Positions 31,779-40,400 of a stretch of 64,000 nt of DNA are shown piece after piece. The stretch's first letter is position 1, and each line of letters starts with the position of its first letter. A model generated the notes under the pieces. It did no database searches and was not told where the DNA came from. It saw only the letters and a list, made by a program, of their open reading frames with translations. The stretch spans positions 39,631-103,630 of the forward strand of contig JAGRNR010000007.1 of NCBI GenBank assembly GCA_020440645.1, given 5' to 3'. Both the position numbers and the translations under genes were made by a program. The DNA is from JAHEFU01 sp020440645. GTDB lineage: Bacteria > 4484-113 > JAFGCY01.

Positions 31779-32894
31779 ATGAGTGTGACTAGCGAGAACA
31801 GGGTACGCACCGAGAACCCCTGCGGCCTGAAGCAGGTGCACCACGTCGAGTTCTGGGTGGGCAACGCCAAGCAGGCCGACTACTACTACCGCAACGCCTT
31901 CGGCTTCAGCCGTTTTGCTTACAGCGGGCTCGAGACGAAGAACCGCGAGGCCACATCCTACGCCCTGCGCCAGGGCAATGCGGTGTTCCTGCTGACGACG
32001 CCGCTGAACTCACGCCACCGCATCAATGAGCACCTTTCCAAGCACGGTGACGGTGTGCAGGACATCGCCTTCGAGGTTGACGACTGCGACAAGGCTTACG
32101 CCTATGCCACCAGCCAGGGGGCGAAGGGCATCGTCGAGCCGCATGACGTGACGGACGAGCACGGCACGGTACGCTGGGCTGTTGTCGGCACCTACGGTGA
32201 CACCGTCCACAGCCTGATCCAGCACGTCGACTACAAGGGTCCCTTCCTGCCGGGATTCACCGTCAACGAGGCCCCCGGCCGTGACGCGGGCATCCTGCGC
32301 ATCGACCACATCGTTGGCAACGTTGAACTGGGCCGCATGAATGAGTGGGCCGCGTTCTATGAAAACGTGTTCGGCTTCCACCGCTACATCACCTTTGACG
32401 ACGAGGACATCTCGACCGAGTACAGTGCGCTGATGTCCATCGTGATGAGCAACAATACATACGCAATCAAGTTCCCGATCAACGAGCCCGCCGAGGGCAA
32501 GAAGAAGAGCCAGATCGAGGAGTACATCGACTTCTATGAGGGGGCCGGTGCCCAGCACGTGGCCCTGCTGACCGACGACATCATCGAGACATTGTCAAAG
32601 CTCTACGAGAACGGCGTGGAGTTCCTTAACGTGCCCCGCAGCTACTACGACGGCATCGCGGAGCGCATCGGCGAGATCAAGGAACCGATGGAAGTGCTGA
32701 AGGAACTGCGCGTGCTGATCGACCGTGACGACGAGGGTTACCTGCTGCAGCTGTTCACGAAGCCGGTGGAGGACCGCCCGACGCTGTTCTTCGAGATCAT
32801 CCAGCGCCGCGGCAGCCGCGGTTTTGGCAAGGGCAATTTCAAGGCCCTGTTCGAGGCCATCGAGCAGGAGCAGGAAAGAAGGGGCAACCTCTGA
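31779..32894 (+). CDS. hppD: 4-hydroxyphenylpyruvate dioxygenase
   Basis: 371 residues, typical for bacterial HPPD. Two VOC domains carry the iron triad at IDHIVGNV (His), AQHVALLTDDI (His) and LFFEIIQRRG (Glu). The C-terminal gate helix GFGKGNFKALFEAIE is intact. It converts 4-hydroxyphenylpyruvate to homogentisate with O2, so aerobic or microaerobic life is implied. It is the first gene of hppD-FAH-hmgA; the next start is 2 nt after its stop. GGGAGG lies 6 nt before the ATG. Confidence 0.95.
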   Translation: MSVTSENRVRTENPCGLKQVHHVEFWVGNAKQADYYYRNAFGFSRFAYSGLETKNREATSYALRQGNAVFLLTTPLNSRHRINEHLSKHGDGVQDIAFEVDDCDKAYAYATSQGAKGIVEPHDVTDEHGTVRWAVVGTYGDTVHSLIQHVDYKGPFLPGFTVNEAPGRDAGILRIDHIVGNVELGRMNEWAAFYENVFGFHRYITFDDEDISTEYSALMSIVMSNNTYAIKFPINEPAEGKKKSQIEEYIDFYEGAGAQHVALLTDDIIETLSKLYENGVEFLNVPRSYYDGIAERIGEIKEPMEVLKELRVLIDRDDEGYLLQLFTKPVEDRPTLFFEIIQRRGSRGFGKGNFKALFEAIEQEQERRGNL

Positions 32895-32895
32895 T

Positions 32896-33675
32896 ATGAA
32901 ATACAACTTCGTGCGCATCAACCCGAGTGAAGGCGGTGTGGTCGCCGTCGAGACCCCGGAGGGCCGCCTGCCGATCCGCAGCTTCCGTGACTTCTACGCC
33001 TTCGAGCAGCATGTGAAGGCTGCCCGTGCCAGGCGTGGCGTGGACATGATCCCGGACTGGTACAAGATCGCTGTGTTCTACTTCTCCAACTCGCACAGCC
33101 TGCTGCTCAATGGTGAGGACCTGCAGTTCCCCAGCGCCGGTGAGTGGCTCGACTTCGAGCTGGAGGTCGGCGCGGTGATCGGCAGGGAGTGCCGCAACGT
33201 CAAGGCGGAGGATGCCGACCAGTACATCCTCGGCTACACCGTGATCAACGACTGGTCGCTGCGGGATGCCCAGAAGGCGGAGATGGTGATGAACCTCGGT
33301 CCGGCCAAGGGCAAGGACTTCGCCACCACCGTCGGCCCGGTGCTTGTCACTCCGGATGAGCTGGAGGCAAAGCGCAGCGGCAAGGGCTTCGACCTGCAGA
33401 TGACCTGCCATGTCAACGGCAAGGAGATCAGCCGTGGCAACTGGAACAGCATCCACTTCAGCTTCGGCGAGATGCTCGAGCGTGCCTCCAACGGCGTGAC
33501 GCTCTATCCCGGCGAGCTGATCGGCAGCGGCACGGTCGGCACCGGCTGCATCCTGGAGCTTGGCCCGGAGAACACCGGTGGCTGGATCAAGAGTGGCGAC
33601 GTCGTCGATCTCGAGATCGAGGGCCTCGGCAAGATCAGCAACAAGGTCGCCGGAGCCGCTGCCAGCGCAGGCTGA
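32896..33675 (+). CDS. Fumarylacetoacetate hydrolase family protein
   Basis: 259 residues. The FAH fold has its metal carboxylates in LDFELEVGAVIG and the downstream Asp in VINDWSLRD. Its position between HPPD and homogentisate dioxygenase makes fumarylacetoacetase (or maleylacetoacetate hydrolase) the likely activity, giving fumarate and acetoacetate. The broader family includes other C-C hydrolases, and no separate maleylacetoacetate isomerase is seen in the window. The ATG at 32896 nearly abuts the HPPD stop. Confidence 0.88.
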   Translation: MKYNFVRINPSEGGVVAVETPEGRLPIRSFRDFYAFEQHVKAARARRGVDMIPDWYKIAVFYFSNSHSLLLNGEDLQFPSAGEWLDFELEVGAVIGRECRNVKAEDADQYILGYTVINDWSLRDAQKAEMVMNLGPAKGKDFATTVGPVLVTPDELEAKRSGKGFDLQMTCHVNGKEISRGNWNSIHFSFGEMLERASNGVTLYPGELIGSGTVGTGCILELGPENTGGWIKSGDVVDLEIEGLGKISNKVAGAAASAG

Positions 33676-33714
33676 ACCTGAGAAACTGACAACAGCACAA
33701 TAGCGAGGAGAGAC

Positions 33715-34869
33715 ATGCCTTTCTATCACAGAATGGGAAGCATTCCGAAGAAGCGCCACATCCAGCACCACAAGGCTGAGGGTGGCATCTACCAGGAGCA
33801 CCTGATTGGCAACTACGGCTTCACCGGCCCGGCCTCGCTGCTCTACCACATCCACCCCCCGACGGCCGTGCTGCGCACCGAACACCTGCGCAACTGGGTC
33901 TACGAGGAGGAGGACCATCCGATGCTGCGCATGCGGCATGTGATGACGGCCCAGCTGCATGCCGCCGGCAGCCCGGTGATGGACCGCGTGCCGATCTTCT
34001 TCAACAATGACTGCGCGATCTGCTACAGCAAGCCGAATGTCAACGATGACTACTGGTACCGCAACGGCAGCCAGGATGAGTACGTCTTCGTTGCCAAGGG
34101 TGAGGGCGTGCTGGAGACCCAGATGGGCGATTTAAGCTTCGGCCAGGACGACCAGCTGATCATCCCGCAGGGCATCATCCACCGCTGGCAGTTCTCCACA
34201 AAGGAGAACGAACTGCTGATCCTCGAGAGCAACAGCTACCTGCGCACCCCGAAGCGCTACCGCAATGAATACGGCCAGCTGATCGAGGGCGCGCCCTTCT
34301 CCGAACGTGACATCCACGGTCCGGAGAAGCTCAACCCGCGTGATGAGAAGGGCGAGTTCGAGCTGCGTGTGCGCCAGCGCGGCGGCATGAACCGCTTCAT
34401 CCTTGACCACCACCCGATTGACGTGGTGGGCTGGGATGGGATCTTCTTCCCCTGGAAGTTCAACTTCAATGACTTCGAGCCGATCACCGGCACGATCCAC
34501 CAGCCGCCGCCGATCCACCAGATCCTGCAGGGCGATGCCTTCGTGGTCTGCAACTTCGCACCGCGGCCCTTCGACTTCCATCCGGAGGCGATTCCAGCAC
34601 CGTACTACCACTCCAACGTGATGAGTGATGAGGTGCTGTACTACTTCTCTGCCGACTTCATGAGCCGCAAGGGCATCGAGTGGGGCAGCATGACCCTGCA
34701 CCCGGACGGCATCCCACACGGCCCGCACCCCGGACGCTATGAGGGCAGCATCGGCAAGGAGTACACGGACGAGAAGGCGGTGATGATTGACACATTCCGC
34801 CCGCTCAAGGTTGCCAAGCCGGCCCTGGATATCGAGGACAAGCACTACTGGAAGAGCTGGGTCGAGTAG
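33715..34869 (+). CDS. hmgA: Homogentisate 1,2-dioxygenase
   Basis: 384 residues of the cupin-type HgmA family (bacterial short form). Iron-binding and active-site motifs include the region around YVFVAKGEG and the C-terminal HPDGIPHGPHPG. It opens the ring of homogentisate to maleylacetoacetate. It is third in the operon, 39 nt after the FAH gene, with GAGGAGAG before the ATG. A hairpin follows 3 nt after the stop. Confidence 0.95.
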   Translation: MPFYHRMGSIPKKRHIQHHKAEGGIYQEHLIGNYGFTGPASLLYHIHPPTAVLRTEHLRNWVYEEEDHPMLRMRHVMTAQLHAAGSPVMDRVPIFFNNDCAICYSKPNVNDDYWYRNGSQDEYVFVAKGEGVLETQMGDLSFGQDDQLIIPQGIIHRWQFSTKENELLILESNSYLRTPKRYRNEYGQLIEGAPFSERDIHGPEKLNPRDEKGEFELRVRQRGGMNRFILDHHPIDVVGWDGIFFPWKFNFNDFEPITGTIHQPPPIHQILQGDAFVVCNFAPRPFDFHPEAIPAPYYHSNVMSDEVLYYFSADFMSRKGIEWGSMTLHPDGIPHGPHPGRYEGSIGKEYTDEKAVMIDTFRPLKVAKPALDIEDKHYWKSWVE

Positions 34870-34872
34870 GGG

Positions 34873-34895
34873 TTGCCTGCTTCAGCCGCAGGCAA
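34873..34895 (+). terminator. Hairpin after hmgA
   Basis: Stem TTGCCTGC / GCAGGCAA immediately after the hmgA stop. The T run is poor, so termination may be partial. Confidence 0.5.
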
Positions 34896-34913
34896 TTACA
34901 TGGATTCTGGCAC

Positions 34914-34943
34914 TTGACCTTGGGGCTGCTGCCGGGTTAGCAT
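34914..34943 (+). promoter_or_regulatory. Promoter of the secreted protein gene
   Basis: TTGACC - 18 nt - TAGCAT, about 50 nt before the ATG at 34992. Confidence 0.45.
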
Positions 34944-34991
34944 TTCCCATTGCCGGTGGCGCTCGGTTCAGCCATCGCAGAGGAGTTGCTC

Positions 34992-35684
34992 ATGCTGGTT
35001 CGCCTGCTCATCGTATCTTTTGCGGTCATTGCCTGCAGCCTGTCCGTTGCCTCCGCCCAGCAGGATGAGGAAGTCTGCGGTCCCTCTCTTACCCCGGAGG
35101 AGGTTGAAGCTCAGGAGGTCCAGCTGATTGCGGATCTCAATGCGACCATGGTGCAGCTCACCCAGTCCATGCGTGCAGACGAATATGGCAACCAGGAACT
35201 GAAGGAATACCTGGATTCCATGCTGCTGCTTGTTTACCGTGCCAAGGCCCGGGTCAATCATCGTTTTGATGAGGAAAGCGGCAGGACCAATGAAGACTTC
35301 AGCCTGCTTGTCGGACCGGGGCTGATCGAGAGCTGGCCGCTCAACCCACTCAATGATTGGAAACCGTTGATTGTCAGCGATGACATCACTGCAGTAGGAC
35401 CCGGCGACATCCTGTTTGAGCTCTGCCCACCGGAGTACACTTCCTTTGAGGACCTGCAGATCGGTATGCAGTCCTTCAACATGTATCTGATCGGTGATGA
35501 ATCACACGAGCTTGATTTCGATGCCCCGCTGATCTATGCGGAAAACAAGGAATGGGCCCGGGTTCCCTACAGCAGCATTTACGGACTAAGCTATTACTGT
35601 TCGAGCCGCAAACAGTACTGGGAAATCCAGGAACGTCTGGCCAGTGAAGGCAAGCCGAACCTGCTGCACACACGCGAACTCTGA
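34992..35684 (+). CDS. Secreted protein of unknown function
   Basis: 230 residues. A signal peptide (MLVRLLIVSFAVIACSLSVASA) precedes a soluble acidic domain with a helical part (~35-95, EVEAQEVQLIADLNATMVQL) and a strand-rich part (LIVSDDITAVGPGDILFELC). Two Cys in the mature protein could pair. I do not recognise a family. GAGGAG lies 7 nt before the ATG at 34992; an earlier in-frame start would not give a normal signal peptide. Confidence 0.7.
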   Translation: MLVRLLIVSFAVIACSLSVASAQQDEEVCGPSLTPEEVEAQEVQLIADLNATMVQLTQSMRADEYGNQELKEYLDSMLLLVYRAKARVNHRFDEESGRTNEDFSLLVGPGLIESWPLNPLNDWKPLIVSDDITAVGPGDILFELCPPEYTSFEDLQIGMQSFNMYLIGDESHELDFDAPLIYAENKEWARVPYSSIYGLSYYCSSRKQYWEIQERLASEGKPNLLHTREL

Positions 35685-35744
35685 ACCGGCCAGCCCGTTT
35701 TAGGGAAATTGCACAATTCTCATGTAGGTACCTGATTGCAAAAC

Positions 35745-35772
35745 GGTGATATCATATAGGTGATATCAGTAT
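35745..35772 (+). promoter_or_regulatory. Tandem 14-bp repeat before tyrosine phenol-lyase
   Basis: Two adjacent copies of GGTGATATCA plus four bases (35745-35758, 35759-35772). Each contains the palindrome TGATATCA. The array ends 21 nt before the ATG at 35794 and looks like a cooperative operator, possibly tyrosine-responsive. Confidence 0.6.
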
Positions 35773-35793
35773 TTAGCATCATGAGGTGCCATC

Positions 35794-37236
35794 ATGCCAC
35801 GCTGCATCCCGGAACCGTACCGGATCAAGATGGTGGAACCACTGCGCATGACAACACGCGCACACCGCCAGATCTGCCTGGACCAGGCCGGATACAACAC
35901 CTTTCTGCTGCATTCAGATGACGTTTTCATTGACCTGCTGACGGACAGCGGAACATCCGCGATGAGTGACCGCCAGTGGGGTGCCCTGATGACCGGCGAC
36001 GAAGCATACGCCGGCAGCCGCAGCTTCGACCGCATGGCCGAATCCGTGCGCGACGTGATGGGCTACGAGCTCGTGATCCCGACCCACCAGGGTCGCGGTG
36101 CCGAGCACCTGTTCTTCCAGAACTTCGTGCAGCCCGGTGACATCATCCCGATGAACATGTACTTCACCACCACCCGCGCGCATCTCGAGCTGGCCGGCGG
36201 TGAGTTCCGTGACATCATCTGCGATGAGGCGCATGACACCTCGTCCGACTTCCGCTGGAAGGGCAATGTCGACCTGAGGAAGCTTGACCTGCTGGTGCAG
36301 CAGTATGGCAGCGAGCATGTGCGCGCCGTCAGCATCGCGCCGGATGTCAACATGGCCGGCGGCCAGCCCTTCAGCATGCACAACCTGCGTGAACTGCGGG
36401 CTTACTGCAATGGGCATGACATCCGCGTGTTCCTCGATGTGACCCGCATCGCCGAGAACGCCTGGTTCATCAAGCATAACGAGGATGGCTACGCCGGGTG
36501 GAGCATCCGCGACATCATCCGCGAGATCTGTGCCAACTCCGACGGGGCCTGGATGAGCTCCAAGAAGGACGGCCTCGTCAACATGGGTGGCTTCCTTGCC
36601 TTCCAGCCCTGGGAGGAGGAGCTGTTTGCCAAGTGCCGCAGCCAGGTCGTTGTCTACGAGGGCCTGCATACCTATGGCGGCATGAGCGGCCGTGACATGG
36701 AAAGCCTGGCCGTCGGCCTGCACGAGGTCTGCGACGATGACTACCTGTCCTGCCGCCACAGCCAGCTTGAGTTGCTGCACGGCATGCTCAGCCGGGCCGG
36801 TGTGCCGCTGGTCAATCCCTGCGGCGGGCATGGTGTGTTCCTCGATGCGCGGGCCTTCCTGCCGCATGTCGACCAGGACCATTACCCGGCGCAGATGCTG
36901 GCGGCGCAGATCTACCTGCAGTGCGGCGTGCGCACGATGGAGCGTGGCAACGTTTCCTCAGGGCGTGACCCGCAGACCGGGCGCAACCGGCGGCCGAAGC
37001 TGGAGCTGGTACGCCTCGCGATTTCGCGCCGTGTCTATACGGAGAGCCACCTGGAGTACACCGCCGAAGGCATCATTGAGGTCTACGAGCGGAGGCATTC
37101 GATCCATGGCCTGGAGATGACCTGGGAGCCGGACATCCTGCGCTTCTTCCAGGCGCGTTTCCAGCCGCATCCTGACACCACGCCGGCTGTCGAGCACGAG
37201 ATGCACCTCTCCGTCCCGCCAAAGCATTACTGGTAG
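35794..37236 (+). CDS. Tyrosine phenol-lyase (beta-eliminating lyase)
   Basis: 480 residues of the tryptophanase/tyrosine phenol-lyase family. FIDLLTDSGT, GDEAYAGSRSF and PTHQGRGAE are conserved, and the PLP Lys lies in MSSKKDGLVNMGG. The residues that separate the two enzymes favour tyrosine phenol-lyase: YFTTTR (Thr where tryptophanase has Asp) and GVRTMERG (Arg where tryptophanase has a hydrophobic residue). The reaction is tyrosine to phenol, pyruvate and ammonia, with PLP and K+. GAGGTG precedes the ATG. It offers an oxygen-independent tyrosine route beside the oxygen-dependent one upstream. Confidence 0.88.
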   Translation: MPRCIPEPYRIKMVEPLRMTTRAHRQICLDQAGYNTFLLHSDDVFIDLLTDSGTSAMSDRQWGALMTGDEAYAGSRSFDRMAESVRDVMGYELVIPTHQGRGAEHLFFQNFVQPGDIIPMNMYFTTTRAHLELAGGEFRDIICDEAHDTSSDFRWKGNVDLRKLDLLVQQYGSEHVRAVSIAPDVNMAGGQPFSMHNLRELRAYCNGHDIRVFLDVTRIAENAWFIKHNEDGYAGWSIRDIIREICANSDGAWMSSKKDGLVNMGGFLAFQPWEEELFAKCRSQVVVYEGLHTYGGMSGRDMESLAVGLHEVCDDDYLSCRHSQLELLHGMLSRAGVPLVNPCGGHGVFLDARAFLPHVDQDHYPAQMLAAQIYLQCGVRTMERGNVSSGRDPQTGRNRRPKLELVRLAISRRVYTESHLEYTAEGIIEVYERRHSIHGLEMTWEPDILRFFQARFQPHPDTTPAVEHEMHLSVPPKHYW

Positions 37237-37280
37237 GGGAGCGGGGAGGCTCGGGGTATTGCCGGCGGTGAATTAATAAT

Positions 37281-37306
37281 GTAGGGCAGGGCTTCCACGC
37301 CCTGCC
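37281..37306 (+). repeat. Hairpin repeat T1, also the likely terminator of the phenol-lyase gene
   Basis: GTAG is followed by stem GGCAGGGC / GCCCTGCC around TTCCAC, then GTTCTTT. The GTAG-stem-CTTCCA-stem layout recurs at 40127, 41351 and 45786. A second hairpin GGCAGCAC / GTGCTGCC follows at 37314-37335. Confidence 0.6.
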
Positions 37307-37368
37307 GTTCTTTGGCAGCACGCAGAGGTGCTGCCCTATGCATATAAACACATATTTAGTCTTTCTGT

Positions 37369-37384
37369 TATACTACACATGTGT
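37369..37384 (+). promoter_or_regulatory. Promoter with SOS-box-like palindrome, dnaE2
   Basis: TATACT (-10, 37369-37374) runs directly into ACACATGTGT (37375-37384), a perfect palindrome covering the likely transcription start. The Y-family polymerase gene has nearly the same sequence at its promoter. Confidence 0.6.
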
Positions 37385-37434
37385 TTAAGAGGACGGCGGA
37401 GGGGCCGGCCCCCGGGGCAAGGCGGGGCTGAGCC

Positions 37435-40400
37435 GTGCATCTCGACGCGCACAGCTGGTACAGCTTCCATGACGGGGTCAGCGCCCCCGAGGATCTCTGC
37501 GCGCAGGCGGCGGAGCTGGGCTTCGAGGCCTTCGGCATCGCCGATACCGATGGCTGCTACGGCCTGCTGCACTTCCACCGGGCAGCCCTGAAGTGCGGCA
37601 TCCACCCCGTGCTCGGCATCAGCCTCACGGACCCGCAGGAACTGAAGGCCCAGGCCGGACGGCGTTCGCTGGAGGCCGGCATCGCCGACCCGACGGCATC
37701 CGCCGCACTGGTGATCGCGCGCGACCGTGACGGCTACGGCGAGCTGTGCCGGCTGGCAACGCTCAGGCAGCTTGACCCCGAGTTCAACCTGGCCCGCGCC
37801 CTGCTTGGCAACACCGCGCACTGCTACATCATCAGCGACCGCCCGGAACTGCTGCGCATCATCCTGCCGCGGCTCGGCCCGCACCGTGTGTTCATGCGCT
37901 GCTCCCCGGACTACGGCGAGCAGCTGCGCGCGCGCCAGATCCGCCAGCTCAAGCTGGCCCGTGAGCTCAAGCTGCACCCCGTGGCCTGTACCGACGTGCA
38001 CTTCCTGCGCCCGCAGGACCAGCCGGTGCACCACGTGCTGCGCGCGATCGGGCAGAACAGCGGGATGGACACCGCGCGCGGCGTGCGCCGCAACTGGCAC
38101 TACCTCGGCGCACCGACGGAACTGGGCGGCTACTACTACGACTGCCCGCAGGCGCTTGACAACGCCCGCAAGCTGGCAATGGCCACGAACGTGGAGTTCG
38201 AGTACGGCAAGTGGCTGTTCCCGCATTACGAACTGCCCGGCGGTGGTGAGCCGGCGCGTGCGCTGCATGGGCTGTGCCGCCGCAGCCTGGACCTGAAGTT
38301 CGGCCACCCCACGGAGGAGTACCTCGCGCGGCTCGAGATGGAGCTCAGTGCAATCGAGCGGCTGGGCTACACCAGCTACTTCCTCGCCGTCTATGACATC
38401 GTGCGCGAGTCCCGCCGCCGGCGCATCCCCTGCCTCGGGCGCGGCTCGGCTGCCAACTCGCTGGTGAGCTGGCTCCTGGGCCTCACACCGGTGGATCCGA
38501 TCCGCTACGACATGTACTTCGAGCGCTTCCTCAACCCGGCGCGCAAGAGCCCGCCGGACATCGACATCGACTTCAACTGGCGGCGGCGCGATGAGATCGT
38601 GCAGTACGTCTACGACCGCTGGGGCCATGAACGCGTTGCCATGATCAGCACGCATGTGACCTTCCGTGCGCGCTCGGCCCTGCGCGAGGTTGCCAAGGTC
38701 TACGGCCTGGGCGACCGCGAGATCAGCACGATCAGCCGCTTCCTGCCGAACATCCGCGCCTCGGGGCTGGACAGCGTGGTGCGCGACTTCCCGGAGATGC
38801 GCGGCGTGGACCTGCACAGCGAGCCCTACTGCCACGTGCTGCCGCTGGCAACGCGGCTGGCCGGCCGGCCGCGGCACCTCGGGATCCACTGTGGCGGGAT
38901 CGTGATCGCGCCGAACCATGTGGACTACTTCACCGGGCTGCAGCGCGCCGCGAAGGGCTTCGTCGTCACGCAGTACGACATGCATCCGGTGGAGGCCGTC
39001 GGCCTGATCAAGATCGACCTCTTGGGCAACCGCAGCCTCGGCGTGCTGGAGGACACCCTGGCAACGCTGAGGGAGCAGGGCCTGAAGCCGGACCTCACGG
39101 ACCACGAGAAGGTCTCGCAGGACCCGGCCACGAATGCGCTTGTCAGGCATGGCGAGACGATGGGCTGCTTCTACATCGAAAGCCCGGCGATGCGCCAGCT
39201 GCTGAAGCGGCTCGGCGTGCGTGACTTCCTTGGCCTGACGGCTGCCTCAAGCGTGATCCGCCCCGGCGTGGCCGAGAGCGGGATGATGCAGGAGTACATC
39301 CGCCGCGTGAACGGAGCGCGCCATGAGCTGCGCACTCATCCGCGCATGCTGGAGCTGCTGCCGGAGACGCATGGGGTGATGATCTACCAGGAGGATGTGA
39401 TCCGCGTGGCGCATGAGCTGGCCGGGTTGTCACGCAGCGATGCCGACCTGATGCGCCGCGTGATGAGCAAGCCGCACCGCCATGACGGGATGCTGGCGCT
39501 CGGTGAGAAGTTCGTCAGCGGTTGCGAGGCACGCGGGATGGACACGGCGAGCGCGCTGGAGATCTGGCGCCAGCTGGCGAGCTTCAGCGGCTACAGCTTC
39601 TGCAAGGCGCATTCGGCGAGCTTCGCCACGCTGAGCTACCAGGTGGCCTGGCTGAAGGCGCACTACCCGGCGCAGTTCATGGCGGCGGTGCTTGACAACG
39701 GCGGCGGCTTCTACGGCGCGCGGGCCTACATCAGTGAGTGCGAGCGACTCGGCCTGTCGATCCTGCCGCCGGATGTCAACCACTCGGGGCTGCAGTACAG
39801 GGCGGAGTTTGGAGTGGTGAGTGGGGAGGTCAGACTTCAGTCTGACAACAGGGATCCGGGACCCGGGACCGGGGACCGGGTGGGAGACGGAGGTGCGATC
39901 ACGCCGGGCGTGACTGTCGCACAATCTGGATTGTCAACCACAGAGACACAGAGAACACAGTGTAACGAGCAAGGGGTAAGGAGTAAGGAGCCTGATCACA
40001 CCACAGGCAGCCGGACATCCCGGGTGGGGAGCGAAGCGACACGGGCGGGGATGTCAAATAGGCCGGCTGCCTGGGATGGCAATGAGGAAGAAGCAATCAG
40101 CAAGGAGCCTGATAACACTGGTAACCGGCGGCAGGGTGCCGCCGCTACTCCAAACTCCAACCTCAAACCTCCATGCTCTTCTGACAACTCACCACTGACC
40201 ACTGACCACTCATCTGCTCCAACCTCCCACCTCCAACCTCCAAGCCCCTCAATCCGTCTGCCCCTCGTAGTCATCAAGGGCCTGCCGATTGCCATCACCG
40301 AGCGCATCGTTTCCGCCCGCGGGCATGGCCCCTTCCGCAGCCTGCCGGACTTCATCCGCCGCTGCGGGCCCTCGGAGTCGGAGCTCGACCTGCTGGTACT

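Larger units (their letters stand above)
39823..40254 (+). repeat. In-frame insertion block A in dnaE2
   Basis: About 144 codons between the polymerase fingers/tail and the HhH region. It holds hairpin G1 (39829), GGGACCGGG-type runs, H1 (39889), a CCACAGAG run (39936), palindrome P1 (40006), hairpin T2 (40127) and CCAACCTCC-type runs (40150-40250). It contains no stop codon in the dnaE2 frame. Confidence 0.75.

Noticed and set aside
37379..37381. ATG inside the dnaE2 operator as a leaderless start
   Set aside because: It is only 4 nt after the -10 box and out of frame with the polymerase (offset 56 nt). A stop in the dnaE2 frame lies between it and the GTG at 37435.
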